DNA of 64,000 nucleotides from Bordetella genomosp. 4 (GCF_002261185.1 NZ_NEVQ01000013.1:248001-312000); one strand, 5' to 3'. Shown: positions 17,408 to 26,367, counted from the first letter of the stretch. Notes: generated from the letters alone by a model not told the origin. Translations and numbers: made by a program.

Positions 17408-18493
17408 ATGCAACGTCGTCGTTTCTTGACCCACGCCGCAGGGATCAGTGCAGTGGCCGTAGCGGCGCCTGCCGTGGCGCAGAGCGCTACAACCGTCCGC
17501 TGGCGCATGTCCACCAGTTGGCCCAAAAGCCTCGATGCCATGTACGGCTCGGCCGAGGCGCTCACCAAACGCGTCGCCGAGTTGACCGACGGGAAATTTG
17601 AAATCCGCGCCTTTCCCGCCGGGGAGCTCGTGCCTCCCGCACAGAACATGGACGCTGTCAGCAATGGCACCGTAGAGTGCAACCACGTTCTCGCCACCTT
17701 TCATATCGGAAAGAACACGGCGTTGGCTTTCGATACCGGTTTATCGTTCGGATTGAGCGCGCGCCAACATAACGCATGGATTCACTACGGTGGCGGCCTG
17801 GAAAAGCTGCGCGCGCTCTACAAGAAATACAACATCGTCAATCATGTCTGTGGCAACGTGGGTGTCCAGATGGGAGGATGGTTCCGCCGCGAGATTAAAA
17901 CCGTGGAAGATCTCAAGGGGCTCAAAATGCGCATCGGCGGCATTGGGGGAATGGTGCTCTCGAAACTGGGCGCAATCCCTCAACAGATTCCGCCTGGCGA
18001 TATCTATCCCTCGCTGGAAAAAGGCACGATTGACGCGGCTGAATGGATCGGCCCCTATGATGATCTGAAGCTCGGCCTGAACAAAGTCGCACCATACTAT
18101 TACTCGCCCGGCTGGTTCGAGGGCAGTGCCTCGATCACCACCATGGTCAATGCCGAAGCCTGGAATGCGTTGCCGCCCCTTTTCAAGGCGGCCTTCGAAT
18201 GCGCCAGCTCCGAGCAGACCATGAAGATGCTCGCCAAATACGATGCCGGCAACCCCGGCGCCTTGAAATCGCTGATCGCCGGCGGCGCAAAGCTGTCGTT
18301 CTTTCCCCGCGATGTCATGGATGCCGCTTACAAGGCCTCGCAAGAACTCTGGAAAGAACTGGGCGCGTCCAATCCCGATTTCGCCGCGCTGTATCCGCAA
18401 TGGGCCGAGTTCCAGCGCGACGAGGCGAGTTGGTTCCGTGTGGCCGAGAGCGCACTTGATAACTACACATTCCAGGCAGTGACCCGCCGTTGA
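17408..18493 (+). CDS. TRAP transporter substrate-binding protein (DctP/TakP type), candidate picolinate receptor
   Basis: A periplasmic receptor of a tripartite ATP-independent transporter, 361 aa. The N-terminus MQRRRFLTHAAGISAVAVA is a signal peptide with a twin-Arg-like start, cleaved near AQS (residues 24-26). The mature protein has the family elements FEIRAFPAGELVPP, DLKGLKMRIGGIGG with the carboxylate-binding Arg, and DAAEWIGPYDD as in 2-oxoacid and chloroaromatic-acid receptors. ATG 17408 is preceded by AAGGGA. It heads the plus arm, directly before the molybdenum hydroxylase genes, while its membrane subunits lie after them. Binding of picolinate (or 6-hydroxypicolinate) is inferred from this context. 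Confidence 0.88.
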   Translation: MQRRRFLTHAAGISAVAVAAPAVAQSATTVRWRMSTSWPKSLDAMYGSAEALTKRVAELTDGKFEIRAFPAGELVPPAQNMDAVSNGTVECNHVLATFHIGKNTALAFDTGLSFGLSARQHNAWIHYGGGLEKLRALYKKYNIVNHVCGNVGVQMGGWFRREIKTVEDLKGLKMRIGGIGGMVLSKLGAIPQQIPPGDIYPSLEKGTIDAAEWIGPYDDLKLGLNKVAPYYYSPGWFEGSASITTMVNAEAWNALPPLFKAAFECASSEQTMKMLAKYDAGNPGALKSLIAGGAKLSFFPRDVMDAAYKASQELWKELGASNPDFAALYPQWAEFQRDEASWFRVAESALDNYTFQAVTRR

Positions 18494-18534
18494 ACCATGT
18501 GGCGGCGAGCCGCCGCCGATTTCCTGAGGTATTT

Positions 18535-20967
18535 ATGCACGACAAGCCTCTCGCTTCGAAGAGTGCGGCACCGCAAGGTGTCGGCGCACGCGTCCCTCGC
18601 AAAGAGGACATCCGGCACCTCATGGGCAAAGGCCAGTTTGTTGGAGACATGTCCATGCCAGGCCTATGCGAAGTCGCGTTTCTTCGCAGCCCCTTGGCTC
18701 ATGCCAGCCTGGACCGGATCCACTTGCCGCAATCGCTCGCGGGAAAAGTATTCACCCGCGAGCATATGCAGGTGCGAGACATCGTCGCGGATTCGACCCT
18801 GCCTACCTATCAGCGTTCCGCACAGCCGCCCCTGGCCAGCGGGAAAGTGCGATTCGTCGGTGAACCCATCGCCATGGCCATTGCGGCCTCTCGCGCGGAG
18901 GCCGAAGACCTGATCGAGGAGCTCAATGTCGACTATGGCGAGTTGCCCGTCTACGCCAATACGGAATCGGCGCTCGCGGCCACGGACCACCTGGTCCATG
19001 AAGAATGGCGCGACAACGTATTCGTCACCTTGAAGGCGGATCGCGATTTCGACGTGGCGGCGCTCGATGCGCCGGTGGTCGTGCGGCGGCGGGTCGAGCT
19101 GGCGCGTCAATGCATGGTGCCCATGGAGGGCAAGGCTGTGCTGGCCTATTGGGACCATCGTGATGATCAACTGGTTGTGGTCAGCGCTACTCAAGTTCCG
19201 CACATGATACGTACGGGGTTGGCTGAATGCCTGGAGATGGATCAGACCAAAATTCGGGTCATCTCCCCGGATGTGGGCGGCGCCTTCGGATACAAATGCG
19301 TGCTGCAGCAGGAAGAGGTCTGTATCGCATGGCTGGCAAAGACGTATAAACGGCCTTTTCGCTACCTCGAAGACCGTCGAGAGCATCTCATCGCCGGCGC
19401 TAACACGCGAGAGCACTACTACGATATGACGGCCTACGCCGATCGCGACGGACGGCTGTTGGCGCTCGACGCGCACATCGTGATCGACGGCGGCGCCTAT
19501 TCGGTCTGGCCGTTCACCATCGGTCTGGAGCCTGGCCAGGCGACCGGCAATCTTCCCGGTCCGTATGATTTTCAGCGATACCGCTGCCTGACGCAGTGCG
19601 TGGCGACAAACAAACCTGGTTTCGTCCCATACCGCGGGGTGGCGCGCACCGGGGTGTGTTTTGCCATCGAATTGATGATGGATGCAATCGCCTACGAGGT
19701 CGGCCGCGAGCCCTGGGACATCAGACTGCTGAACCTGGTCAAGCCAGAGCAGATGCCCTATGTCAACGTCGCGAACAAACACTTCGACAGCGGCGACTAT
19801 CCCGCCAGCCTGCGCCGAGCGCTGGAAATGATTGACGCACCCGCGATACGCGCTCGGCAGGCGCATGCGGAACGGGATGGACGTTTGATTGGCCTCGGCG
19901 TAGCGACCTATACCGAGCAGTCCGCGCACGGCACCTCGGTGTTCGCAGCATGGGGAACGCCAGTGATACCGGGCTACGACCAGGCCGGCGTCAAGGTCAC
20001 TCCCGACGGTGGTCTGGAGATACGCGTGGGCGTGCATTCTCATGGACAGGGAATGGAAACGACGTTTGCCCAGATCGCCAACGAAATTCTGGGTGTCGAT
20101 GTCGAGAACATCAGGGTCATACACGGCGATACGGGCCAAACGCCATTCTCCACCGGAACCTACGCGTCGCGCTCGCTGGTGATGTCGGGCGGGGCGGTCG
20201 CTCAGGCGTGTAAAGCGCTGGCGCCGCGCATTCTGCATATCGGCGCGCACTTGTTGAAGGCCGAGCCTTCCACGGCCGAACTGCGCGCTGGTGCGGTATG
20301 GGCGGGGGACAGTTCTGTCGGGATTCGTGACGTCGCCCAAGCGTGGTACATCAATCCCCAAACCCTGCCGGCGGACGCGCCTGTCGGCGGCCTCGAGACC
20401 ACCGTGGGATACAAGCCCAAGGTCGACACTGGCGCATTTACCTACGCCACCCATGCCGCCGTGGTCGCGGTGGACCCTGGCACAGGCGAAGTCGAGATTC
20501 TGGACTATGTCGTGGTCGAAGACTGCGGCACCATGGTGAACCCCATGGTCGTCGAGGGGCAGACCTTTGGGGGAATTGCGCAGGGCTTGGGAACGGCACT
20601 GTACGAGGAAACTCCCTATGACGAAAATGCGCAGCCCTTAGCCTCGACCTTTGCCGACTATGTGATGCCAGGCGCCACGGAGGTTCCCCATATCCGCATC
20701 GATCATTTTGAAACCCCGTCGCCGCATACCGAGTTCGGCGCCAAAGGCATGGGGGAGGGAGGAGCCATTGCGCCGCCCGCTGTGATCTACAACGCGGTGA
20801 ACGACGTGCTTCGGCGGTTGAATGCGCCGGTAGTAAACCGTACGCCGCTGACGCCCGCCAGATTGCGGCATGCCTTGGCGGGTGCGAATAGCGCAGCCGC
20901 GGACGCGGTCGCGACGCACCCGGCACCATCTGCGACGGTGCAAGCCGAGGTGGAGGCTCAATCATGA
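18535..20967 (+). CDS. Molybdenum hydroxylase large (molybdopterin) subunit, candidate picolinate dehydrogenase
   Basis: The catalytic subunit of a xanthine-oxidase-family dehydrogenase, 810 aa. VGARVPRKEDIRHLMGKGQFVGD and LRSPLAHA open the family's N-terminal domain. DVGGAFGYK, PYRGVARTG and EFGAKGMGEGG mark the Mo-cofactor domain, with the catalytic Glu at residue 741. The PYRGVARTG loop lacks the AYRCSFR cysteine of aerobic CO dehydrogenase, so it is not a CoxL of that type. The expected reaction is hydroxylation of an N-heteroaromatic carbon with water as oxygen source, here picolinate to 6-hydroxypicolinate. I use ATG 18535 (CTGAGGT ribosome site); an upstream in-frame ATG at 18490 overlaps the receptor gene. 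The stop overlaps the next gene by 4 nt. Confidence 0.87.
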   Translation: MHDKPLASKSAAPQGVGARVPRKEDIRHLMGKGQFVGDMSMPGLCEVAFLRSPLAHASLDRIHLPQSLAGKVFTREHMQVRDIVADSTLPTYQRSAQPPLASGKVRFVGEPIAMAIAASRAEAEDLIEELNVDYGELPVYANTESALAATDHLVHEEWRDNVFVTLKADRDFDVAALDAPVVVRRRVELARQCMVPMEGKAVLAYWDHRDDQLVVVSATQVPHMIRTGLAECLEMDQTKIRVISPDVGGAFGYKCVLQQEEVCIAWLAKTYKRPFRYLEDRREHLIAGANTREHYYDMTAYADRDGRLLALDAHIVIDGGAYSVWPFTIGLEPGQATGNLPGPYDFQRYRCLTQCVATNKPGFVPYRGVARTGVCFAIELMMDAIAYEVGREPWDIRLLNLVKPEQMPYVNVANKHFDSGDYPASLRRALEMIDAPAIRARQAHAERDGRLIGLGVATYTEQSAHGTSVFAAWGTPVIPGYDQAGVKVTPDGGLEIRVGVHSHGQGMETTFAQIANEILGVDVENIRVIHGDTGQTPFSTGTYASRSLVMSGGAVAQACKALAPRILHIGAHLLKAEPSTAELRAGAVWAGDSSVGIRDVAQAWYINPQTLPADAPVGGLETTVGYKPKVDTGAFTYATHAAVVAVDPGTGEVEILDYVVVEDCGTMVNPMVVEGQTFGGIAQGLGTALYEETPYDENAQPLASTFADYVMPGATEVPHIRIDHFETPSPHTEFGAKGMGEGGAIAPPAVIYNAVNDVLRRLNAPVVNRTPLTPARLRHALAGANSAAADAVATHPAPSATVQAEVEAQS

Positions 20968-21851
20968 AGGCAGCACGTTTTGTTTACTCATGTCCCGTGA
21001 CGCTGAGCGACGCGCTCGCGAGCCTGCAAGGCGCCGAAGCCGTCGCCAAGCCCATGGCGGGCAGCCAATCCCTGGGCCCTATGTTGAACCTGCGTTTGGC
21101 GCGCCCTCCCGCCGTGGTGGATGTCTCTCGTGTAGCGGAAATGCGCCAGGTCGAGCGCCGTGGTGATCGCCTGCGGGTGGGCGCGGCGGTGACGCATGCG
21201 GAAATCGAGGATGGCGTGCATGAATTGCTGCGCGGCCACCCCATGCAGCACGTCGCGCAGCGCATTGCCTATCGTGCAGTCCGCAATCGCGGGACGCTAG
21301 GCGGCAGCCTTGCACACGCCGACCCCGCGGCCGACTGGGTCGTCGTCTGTGCCGGGCTGGATGCCAGGATAGAAATCGCCGGGCCGCAGCAGGCGGTGCG
21401 CCACGAGAGCGTTCAGCAATTCATGGCTGGCACCTACACAACCTCACTCCAGGAAGGCGAACTCATCGTCGCCGTCGATGTTCCTGCCTTCAGCGCTGAC
21501 TCGCGATTTGGCTACTACAAATTCTGCAGAAAGACCGGGGAGTTTGCCGAGGCCAGTTGTGTGGCGTGGTTTGACCCCGCCAGTCGCACCGCCCGGATAG
21601 TGCTGGGCGCCATTGACGCCACGCCCCGCTCGCTGACGGCATTGGCGCATGCTTGTGCCAAGACAGGCAGATCAGCCGTCACGGCAGCGTCGATACGTTC
21701 GGCGGTAGCACACGCACTGCCCGAGAAAGACGACGTCGAGCGCCATCTTTACGAAACCGCGGTGACCCGCTGCCTTGATCAAGCGCTCAACGGCGCGTCG
21801 CTGGCGGCAGAACCCTCCTTTGAACGCAAGGCGAGCGAGATAGCGCCATGA
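20964..21851 (+). CDS. Molybdenum hydroxylase FAD-binding (medium) subunit
   Basis: The electron-transfer flavoprotein subunit (CoxM/CutM type), 295 aa as expected. FAD contacts are seen in MAGSQSLGPMLNLRLARPP (residues about 32-50) and in RNRGTLGGSLAHADPAAD (about 110-127), the latter being the usual T-x-GG-x-x-A-H segment. A CO-dehydrogenase flavoprotein C-terminal domain follows after about residue 180. It overlaps both neighbours by the ATGA pattern (20964 and 21848), so the three subunits are translationally coupled and probably made in equal amounts. It passes electrons from the Mo and Fe-S subunits to an acceptor that is not encoded nearby. Confidence 0.88.
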   Translation: MKAARFVYSCPVTLSDALASLQGAEAVAKPMAGSQSLGPMLNLRLARPPAVVDVSRVAEMRQVERRGDRLRVGAAVTHAEIEDGVHELLRGHPMQHVAQRIAYRAVRNRGTLGGSLAHADPAADWVVVCAGLDARIEIAGPQQAVRHESVQQFMAGTYTTSLQEGELIVAVDVPAFSADSRFGYYKFCRKTGEFAEASCVAWFDPASRTARIVLGAIDATPRSLTALAHACAKTGRSAVTAASIRSAVAHALPEKDDVERHLYETAVTRCLDQALNGASLAAEPSFERKASEIAP

Positions 21852-23038
21852 ATAGAGTTTCCATGACAGTCAATGGCCAACAGGTGTGCCATGACGTTCC
21901 CCCGCGGATGCATCTGGCGGATTATCTGCGCGACAAAGAGCATCTCACCGGTACGCACCTGGGGTGCGAACACGGCGTGTGCGGAGCCTGTACGGTGCTG
22001 CTCGACGGCAAGCCCGTCAGATCCTGCATAACGTTCTCGGTTGCTTGCGAGTCGCGCAACATCACCACGGTCGAAGGCTACGACGATGACCCGGTCATGC
22101 AGCGTTTGCGCCTGGCTTTTCGCGCAAATCACGCCCTGCAGTGCGGGTTTTGTACACCAGGCATGTTGGCGACCGCCCGCGACATCGTGTTGCGCCTGCC
22201 GGATGCGGACGAAAAGCGGATTCGTATCGAACTCTCCGGCAATCTGTGCCGCTGCACGGGGTATATGGGGATAGTCGCGGCAATACGGTCGGTCCTCGAC
22301 GAGTTGCGCGAGATGCCCGATCCCGCGGTCACGGCCTTGCGCGCCGCGCTATCCACGCCAGCGATCATTCCTATCGTCCACGAAAAGACGATGCCGGTTT
22401 TCGAGCCGGCAGAGCCCATGAACGGCGCTGTGGAACGGGAACAACCCTCGGCGCCTGCCTCGCCCGGAAGAGGCGAGAGCAAAGGAAAAGGGCAGCATAT
22501 CAACGGTGAGTTCACATTGCCCTTTCCGCCCGAACAGGTCTGGTCATTCATGGTGGATCTCCCCATGGTGGCGGGCTGCCTGCCCGGTGCGCAGATAACG
22601 TCCCAACAGGGCAACGAAGTCCAGGGTCACATCGGCATCAAATTCGGTCCGATGCAGGCCGCGTTCCAGGGGACTGCGCAACTCGAGCTCGACAACGAAA
22701 AGCGCCTCGCCGTGTTGCATGGCACGGGGCGCGATACCGTCAGCCAGTCTCGCGCACAGGGCGATATCCAGTACCGGATATTGGCCGCAGGGCAGGGCAC
22801 GCGAGTCGAGATTGATATGGACTATGCGCTGCAGGGTCCATTGGCACAGTTCTCGCGCTCAGGCCTGGTGCAGGACTTCGTGCGCCGCATGATCGCCGAA
22901 TTCGGGCGCAACGTCACGCGCCGCATCGAGAATCCGAGCTCGGCGGACGAGCCAGTCAAGGCCTTGAATCCCGTCGCGCTGTTCTTCGGCGTACTCAAAG
23001 ACCGGATTCTGCGCTTGTTCCAGCGACGCCGGCGATAG
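21848..23038 (+). CDS. [2Fe-2S] small subunit fused to a CoxG (SRPBCC) domain
   Basis: A 396-aa fusion. Residues 1 to about 160 are a standard two-cluster small subunit. A plant-type cluster is bound by Cys40, Cys45, Cys48 and Cys60 ([12 protein letters not shown]). The second cluster uses LQCGFCTPG and NLCRCTGY. A Pro/Glu/Ser-rich linker (about 165-215) leads to a CoxG-like domain: [42 protein letters not shown], then [19 protein letters not shown]. The tail [23 protein letters not shown] is hydrophobic then basic. In CO dehydrogenase loci CoxG is a separate protein linked to membrane recruitment, so the fusion may bring the hydroxylase to the membrane near the TRAP importer or respiratory chain. 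That last step is inference. Confidence 0.87.
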   Translation: MNRVSMTVNGQQVCHDVPPRMHLADYLRDKEHLTGTHLGCEHGVCGACTVLLDGKPVRSCITFSVACESRNITTVEGYDDDPVMQRLRLAFRANHALQCGFCTPGMLATARDIVLRLPDADEKRIRIELSGNLCRCTGYMGIVAAIRSVLDELREMPDPAVTALRAALSTPAIIPIVHEKTMPVFEPAEPMNGAVEREQPSAPASPGRGESKGKGQHINGEFTLPFPPEQVWSFMVDLPMVAGCLPGAQITSQQGNEVQGHIGIKFGPMQAAFQGTAQLELDNEKRLAVLHGTGRDTVSQSRAQGDIQYRILAAGQGTRVEIDMDYALQGPLAQFSRSGLVQDFVRRMIAEFGRNVTRRIENPSSADEPVKALNPVALFFGVLKDRILRLFQRRRR

Positions 23039-23101
23039 CCCGGTACGCACGGCGTGACGCTTTCCCATCAACCGCACTTTATCGACATCAAGAGACTGCC
23101 A

Positions 23102-23653
23102 ATGCAAGCCTTGCTTAGGGTATCCCATGTCATAGACGCAATGAGCACTTTTGTAGGCCGCATTGTGGCTTGGCTTATCCTGGCCATGGTGCTGATCAGC
23201 ACGGCCAACGCCTTTGGGCGCAAGCTTTTTCATACCAGCTCGAATGCGTGGCTGGAAATCCAGTGGTATATGTTCGGCGCACTGTTCCTGCTGACAGCAG
23301 GCTATGCATTGCTGCGCAATGATCACGTGCGCGTCGATATCATCGCTCAGCAATTCTCGCGCCGGGCCCAAGTACGCATGGAAATTGTGGGCGTGCTGTT
23401 TTTCCTCTTGCCCGGTTGCGGTCTGATCATGTGGCTGGCGTGGCCCATGTTTTGGGAATCCTATGTCAGTGGCGAGATGTCTTCCAATTCAGGTGGCCTG
23501 ATCCGCTGGCCCGCGAAATTGCTGGTGCCGTTGGGTTTCACCTTATTGATCGTGGCGGCCCTGTCGCACCTCATCAAGTGCGTGGGATTTCTGAAAGGCC
23601 TGCGCGGCGATCCGCGCGAACGCGAAACGAATTCGGCAAAAGAGGCAGACTGA
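23102..23653 (+). CDS. TRAP transporter small permease (DctQ type)
   Basis: The four-helix small membrane subunit of a TRAP transporter, 183 aa. Hydrophobic segments are seen near residues 20-38 (GRIVAWLILAMVLISTANA), 58-75, 100-122 and 142-160, with the DctQ-like EIQWYMFGALFLLTAGYALLRNDHVRVD. I use ATG 23102; an in-frame GTG at 23054 lacks a ribosome site. The gene follows the hydroxylase operon by 63 nt and is one base from the large permease. With the receptor at 17408 it matches the mannitol/chloroaromatic branch of TRAP systems, in which 4-chlorobenzoate importers are known. This supports an aromatic or heteroaromatic acid as substrate. Confidence 0.88.
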   Translation: MQALLRVSHVIDAMSTFVGRIVAWLILAMVLISTANAFGRKLFHTSSNAWLEIQWYMFGALFLLTAGYALLRNDHVRVDIIAQQFSRRAQVRMEIVGVLFFLLPGCGLIMWLAWPMFWESYVSGEMSSNSGGLIRWPAKLLVPLGFTLLIVAALSHLIKCVGFLKGLRGDPRERETNSAKEAD

Positions 23654-23654
23654 C

Positions 23655-25316
23655 ATGGAATTCTTTATCGGCAATATGGCGCCGATTATGTTCGCCACGC
23701 TGATTTTTCTGCTCTTGACTGGGTTTCCGGTAGCGTTCGCATTGATGGCCAACGGCATCCTGTTCGGCGTGATTGGCATGGAACTGGGCCTGCTTTCGCC
23801 GTCGCTGTTCCAGGCATTGCCGCAACGCGTATTTGGCGTCGTATCCAACGATACCTTGCTGGCCTTGCCGTTCTTTACGTTCATGGGCCTGGTACTGGAA
23901 CGATCCGGCATGGCAGAGGAACTGCTGGAAACCGTAGGGCAGCTCTTTGGTCCAGTGCGTGGCGGCCTGGCGGTGGCAGTGGTGGCGGTCGGCGCCGTTC
24001 TGTCTGCAACGACCGGGGTCGTGTCGGCGTCCATCATTTCGATGGGGCTGATTTCCTTGCCCATCATGCTGCGGTATGGCTATGACCGCCGACTGGCCAC
24101 CGGGGTGATCGCCGCCTCTGGCACGCTATCTCAGATTATTCCTCCCTCGTTGACCTTGATCATCCTGGCCGATCAACTGGGCCGCTCCGTGGGAGACATG
24201 TATCGCGGCGCGATCTTGCCAGGCATATTGATGATCGTCGCGTACCTGATCTACGCCCTCGTGCTCACCTGGATTCGACCGGCCGCGGGGCCGGCCATGC
24301 CGGTCGCTGCGAGAGATTTCGGTCAGGCCAATGGATCATCGGGGATTCGGTCCTTGGTGGTGTTGATGCTGATCTCCAGCCTTTGCGCCTATTTCCTGAC
24401 CGTCAATGTCATTGATCCGAACGCACCGATCGACGAGACGGTCGTGATCGCCATCATCTGTTGGGGCTCCGTTGCGTTTCTGTTGGCCTCGCTCAACCGG
24501 ATGTTGCGTCTGGGATGGCTTTCAACGATTGCCGAGCGCGTCACGTTTGCATTGATCCCTCCGCTGGCGCTCATCTTTCTGGTGCTGGGCACGATATTCA
24601 TCGGGCTGGCCACGCCCACGGAAGGAGGAGCAATGGGAGCGCTGGGCGCAATCGTCATGGCGCTCTTCAAGCGTCGGCTCAGCTTGCCCCTGTTGAAACA
24701 AGCCATGGACTCCAGCGCCCGGTTGACGTGTTTTGCACTGTTCATCCTGATCGGTTCCACGGTGTTCGGTCTCACGTTTCGCGCTGTGAATGGCGATCTT
24801 TGGGTGGAACATCTGCTGGTGTCCGTACCAGGAGGCGAAACCGGCTTTCTGATTTTCGTCATGGCCTTCGTGTTCGTCGCCGCATTCTTCCTGGATTTTT
24901 TCGAGCTGGCTTTCATTATCGTGCCCTTGTTGGGGCCGGTGGCGGACAAACTGGGTATCGACCTGATCTGGTTTGGCGTGCTGCTGGCGCTGAACATGCA
25001 AACGTCATTCATGCATCCGCCATTCGGCCTGGCCTTGTTTTACCTGCGATCGGTTGCGCCGCGCGAGGATTATCCAGACAGGGTGACGGGCGCCATGATT
25101 CCAAAGGTCACCACAGGCCAGATCTATTGGGGTTCCTTGCCGTTCATCGCCATTCAGTTGCTCATGGTGGCCATCGTTCTGTGTATTCCCTCGTTAGTGA
25201 CGCACTACCGCGATGGCGTGAAAGAAATCGATTCTTCCAATGTGCGCATAGAGATGCAAGGAGGGGGCTTTGACACCAACTACGGCGCCAACATGAGCAA
25301 TCCTTTCGGCAAGTAG
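23655..25316 (+). CDS. TRAP transporter large permease (DctM type)
   Basis: The substrate-translocating membrane subunit, 553 aa. This is long for DctM (about 430 aa) but usual for the mannitol/chloroaromatic branch, which has extra helices in the middle (here about residues 230-300). Signature elements are LPFFTFMGLVLERSGMAEEL near residue 73, TTGVVSASIISMGLISLP, and GVIAASGTLSQIIPPSLTLI with the IPPS turn. LATPTEGGAMGALGAIVMAL starts the second repeat. It begins one nucleotide after the small permease. A weak hairpin with a T-run overlaps its stop codon, so part of the transcripts may end here before the decarboxylase gene. Confidence 0.9.
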   Translation: MEFFIGNMAPIMFATLIFLLLTGFPVAFALMANGILFGVIGMELGLLSPSLFQALPQRVFGVVSNDTLLALPFFTFMGLVLERSGMAEELLETVGQLFGPVRGGLAVAVVAVGAVLSATTGVVSASIISMGLISLPIMLRYGYDRRLATGVIAASGTLSQIIPPSLTLIILADQLGRSVGDMYRGAILPGILMIVAYLIYALVLTWIRPAAGPAMPVAARDFGQANGSSGIRSLVVLMLISSLCAYFLTVNVIDPNAPIDETVVIAIICWGSVAFLLASLNRMLRLGWLSTIAERVTFALIPPLALIFLVLGTIFIGLATPTEGGAMGALGAIVMALFKRRLSLPLLKQAMDSSARLTCFALFILIGSTVFGLTFRAVNGDLWVEHLLVSVPGGETGFLIFVMAFVFVAAFFLDFFELAFIIVPLLGPVADKLGIDLIWFGVLLALNMQTSFMHPPFGLALFYLRSVAPREDYPDRVTGAMIPKVTTGQIYWGSLPFIAIQLLMVAIVLCIPSLVTHYRDGVKEIDSSNVRIEMQGGGFDTNYGANMSNPFGK

Positions 25317-25326
25317 GATTTTTTTT
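25299..25326 (+). terminator. Possible weak rho-independent terminator/attenuator
   Basis: AATCCT (25299-25304) pairs with AGGATT (25315-25320) over a 10-nt loop and is followed by a run of eight T (25319-25326). The stem has only two G-C pairs, so termination would be partial. It separates the transporter/hydroxylase genes from the decarboxylase gene, which has its own operator-like site. Confidence 0.4.
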
Positions 25327-25337
25327 AGAACCATTCA

Positions 25338-25349
25338 TCAGTGTGCTGA
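25338..25349. promoter_or_regulatory. Candidate MarR operator C (TCAG-TGTG-CTGA)
   Basis: The exact 12-bp sequence of operator A, read here on the plus strand, 64 nt before the decarboxylase ATG and just after the weak terminator. This suggests a third, internal promoter under the same regulator. I do not see convincing -35/-10 boxes around it. Confidence 0.62.
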
Positions 25350-25413
25350 ATACTTTCGGCCAGAGCTAGCGGACGGTCTGCCGTCCAGCATTTAATCACC
25401 AGGAAACAGCGCC

Positions 25414-26367
25414 ATGCGAAAGATTGCATTTGAAGAGCATTACACCGCCCCAGGCTTTCAGGAATACTCCAAAGTATTCGCGCAGCATATCGACGCCGCC
25501 ACCTATGCAGAGACCGGACGCCGTCTCGCCGACTTCGACGAGCTGCGGCTCGCGGATATGGACCAGAATGGCATTGACTATGTCATCCTGTCGCAGACGG
25601 GACCAGGGGTGCAGGCCGAACCGGATCCCGCGACGGCGTTGCGACGCGCACGGGAGAATAATGACTTCCTGGCCGAGCGCGTCGCCAAGAACAACCGCAG
25701 ATACGGCGGCTTTGCCGTCATCCCGATGCATGATCCCGAAATCGCGGCCGATGAGCTCGAACGCACGGTGCGCGACTATGGTTTCAAAGGCGCATTGATC
25801 AATGGCCATACGAATGGCACCTATTACGATGGACGCGAGTACGACGTATTCTGGGAACGTGTGCAGGCGCTGCAGGCGCCGATCTACTTGCATCCTGCCG
25901 ATGCGTACGTAATGCCCCATGCCTATGGCGGCCATCCCGTGATCGAACGCGCGACTTGGGGGTGGGGCGTCGAGACAGGTACGCATGCGCTGCGCTTGCT
26001 GTTTGGGGGAGTGTTCGATCGATTCCCCGGTGTGCGCTTGATCTTGGGACATATGGGAGAGGGGCTGCCATTTCTGCGCTGGCGCTTTGATAGCCGATTT
26101 GCGGTGTATCCCCATGGTGTGAGGCTCGAACGGGCGCCTTCGGCATATTTCGGGTCCAACATCTTGATCACCACCTCGGGTGTCTGCTCGCATCCGACGC
26201 TGGTGGCTGCCATTGCCGAAATGGGCGCAGAGGCCGTCATGTTTTCGGTGGACTATCCCTACGAGTCCAGCGCGATCGCCGCCGAGTTCATCGAAACCGC
26301 ACCGCTCGATGAGGCCACCCGCGCATTGGTGTGCCATGGCAATGCCGAGAGACTATTCAAACTCTGA
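25414..26367 (+). CDS. picC: Amidohydrolase-2 family decarboxylase, candidate 3,6-dihydroxypicolinate decarboxylase PicC
   Basis: A non-oxidative decarboxylase of the ACMSD/gamma-resorcylate decarboxylase family, 317 aa. Metal and catalytic residues are in family positions: Glu7 and His9 in FEEH, His160 in IYLHPAD, His213 in LILGHMGE, and Asp280 in FSVDYPYE. GALINGHTNG matches the substrate loop region of gamma-resorcylate decarboxylases. The gene order decarboxylase, deformylase, dioxygenase, amidase equals picC-E-D-F of Alcaligenes faecalis, where PicC converts 3,6-dihydroxypicolinate to 2,5-dihydroxypyridine. CAGGAAA precedes ATG 25414. Other hydroxy-aryl carboxylates are possible substrates, but the next genes need 2,5-dihydroxypyridine. 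Confidence 0.86.
   Translation: MRKIAFEEHYTAPGFQEYSKVFAQHIDAATYAETGRRLADFDELRLADMDQNGIDYVILSQTGPGVQAEPDPATALRRARENNDFLAERVAKNNRRYGGFAVIPMHDPEIAADELERTVRDYGFKGALINGHTNGTYYDGREYDVFWERVQALQAPIYLHPADAYVMPHAYGGHPVIERATWGWGVETGTHALRLLFGGVFDRFPGVRLILGHMGEGLPFLRWRFDSRFAVYPHGVRLERAPSAYFGSNILITTSGVCSHPTLVAAIAEMGAEAVMFSVDYPYESSAIAAEFIETAPLDEATRALVCHGNAERLFKL

Noticed and set aside
18664-20454. Long open frame (596 codons) antisense to the Mo-hydroxylase large subunit
   Set aside because: It lies wholly opposite a well-supported gene, its translation shows no domain, and it has the Arg/His/Gly composition typical of the reverse strand of GC-rich coding DNA.
18535-23038. Aerobic carbon monoxide dehydrogenase (Cox)
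   Set aside because: The subunit types and the CoxG domain are similar, but the large subunit has PYRGVARTG where CoxL carries the AYRCSFR Cu-binding cysteine loop, and no coxD/E/F maturation genes are adjacent.
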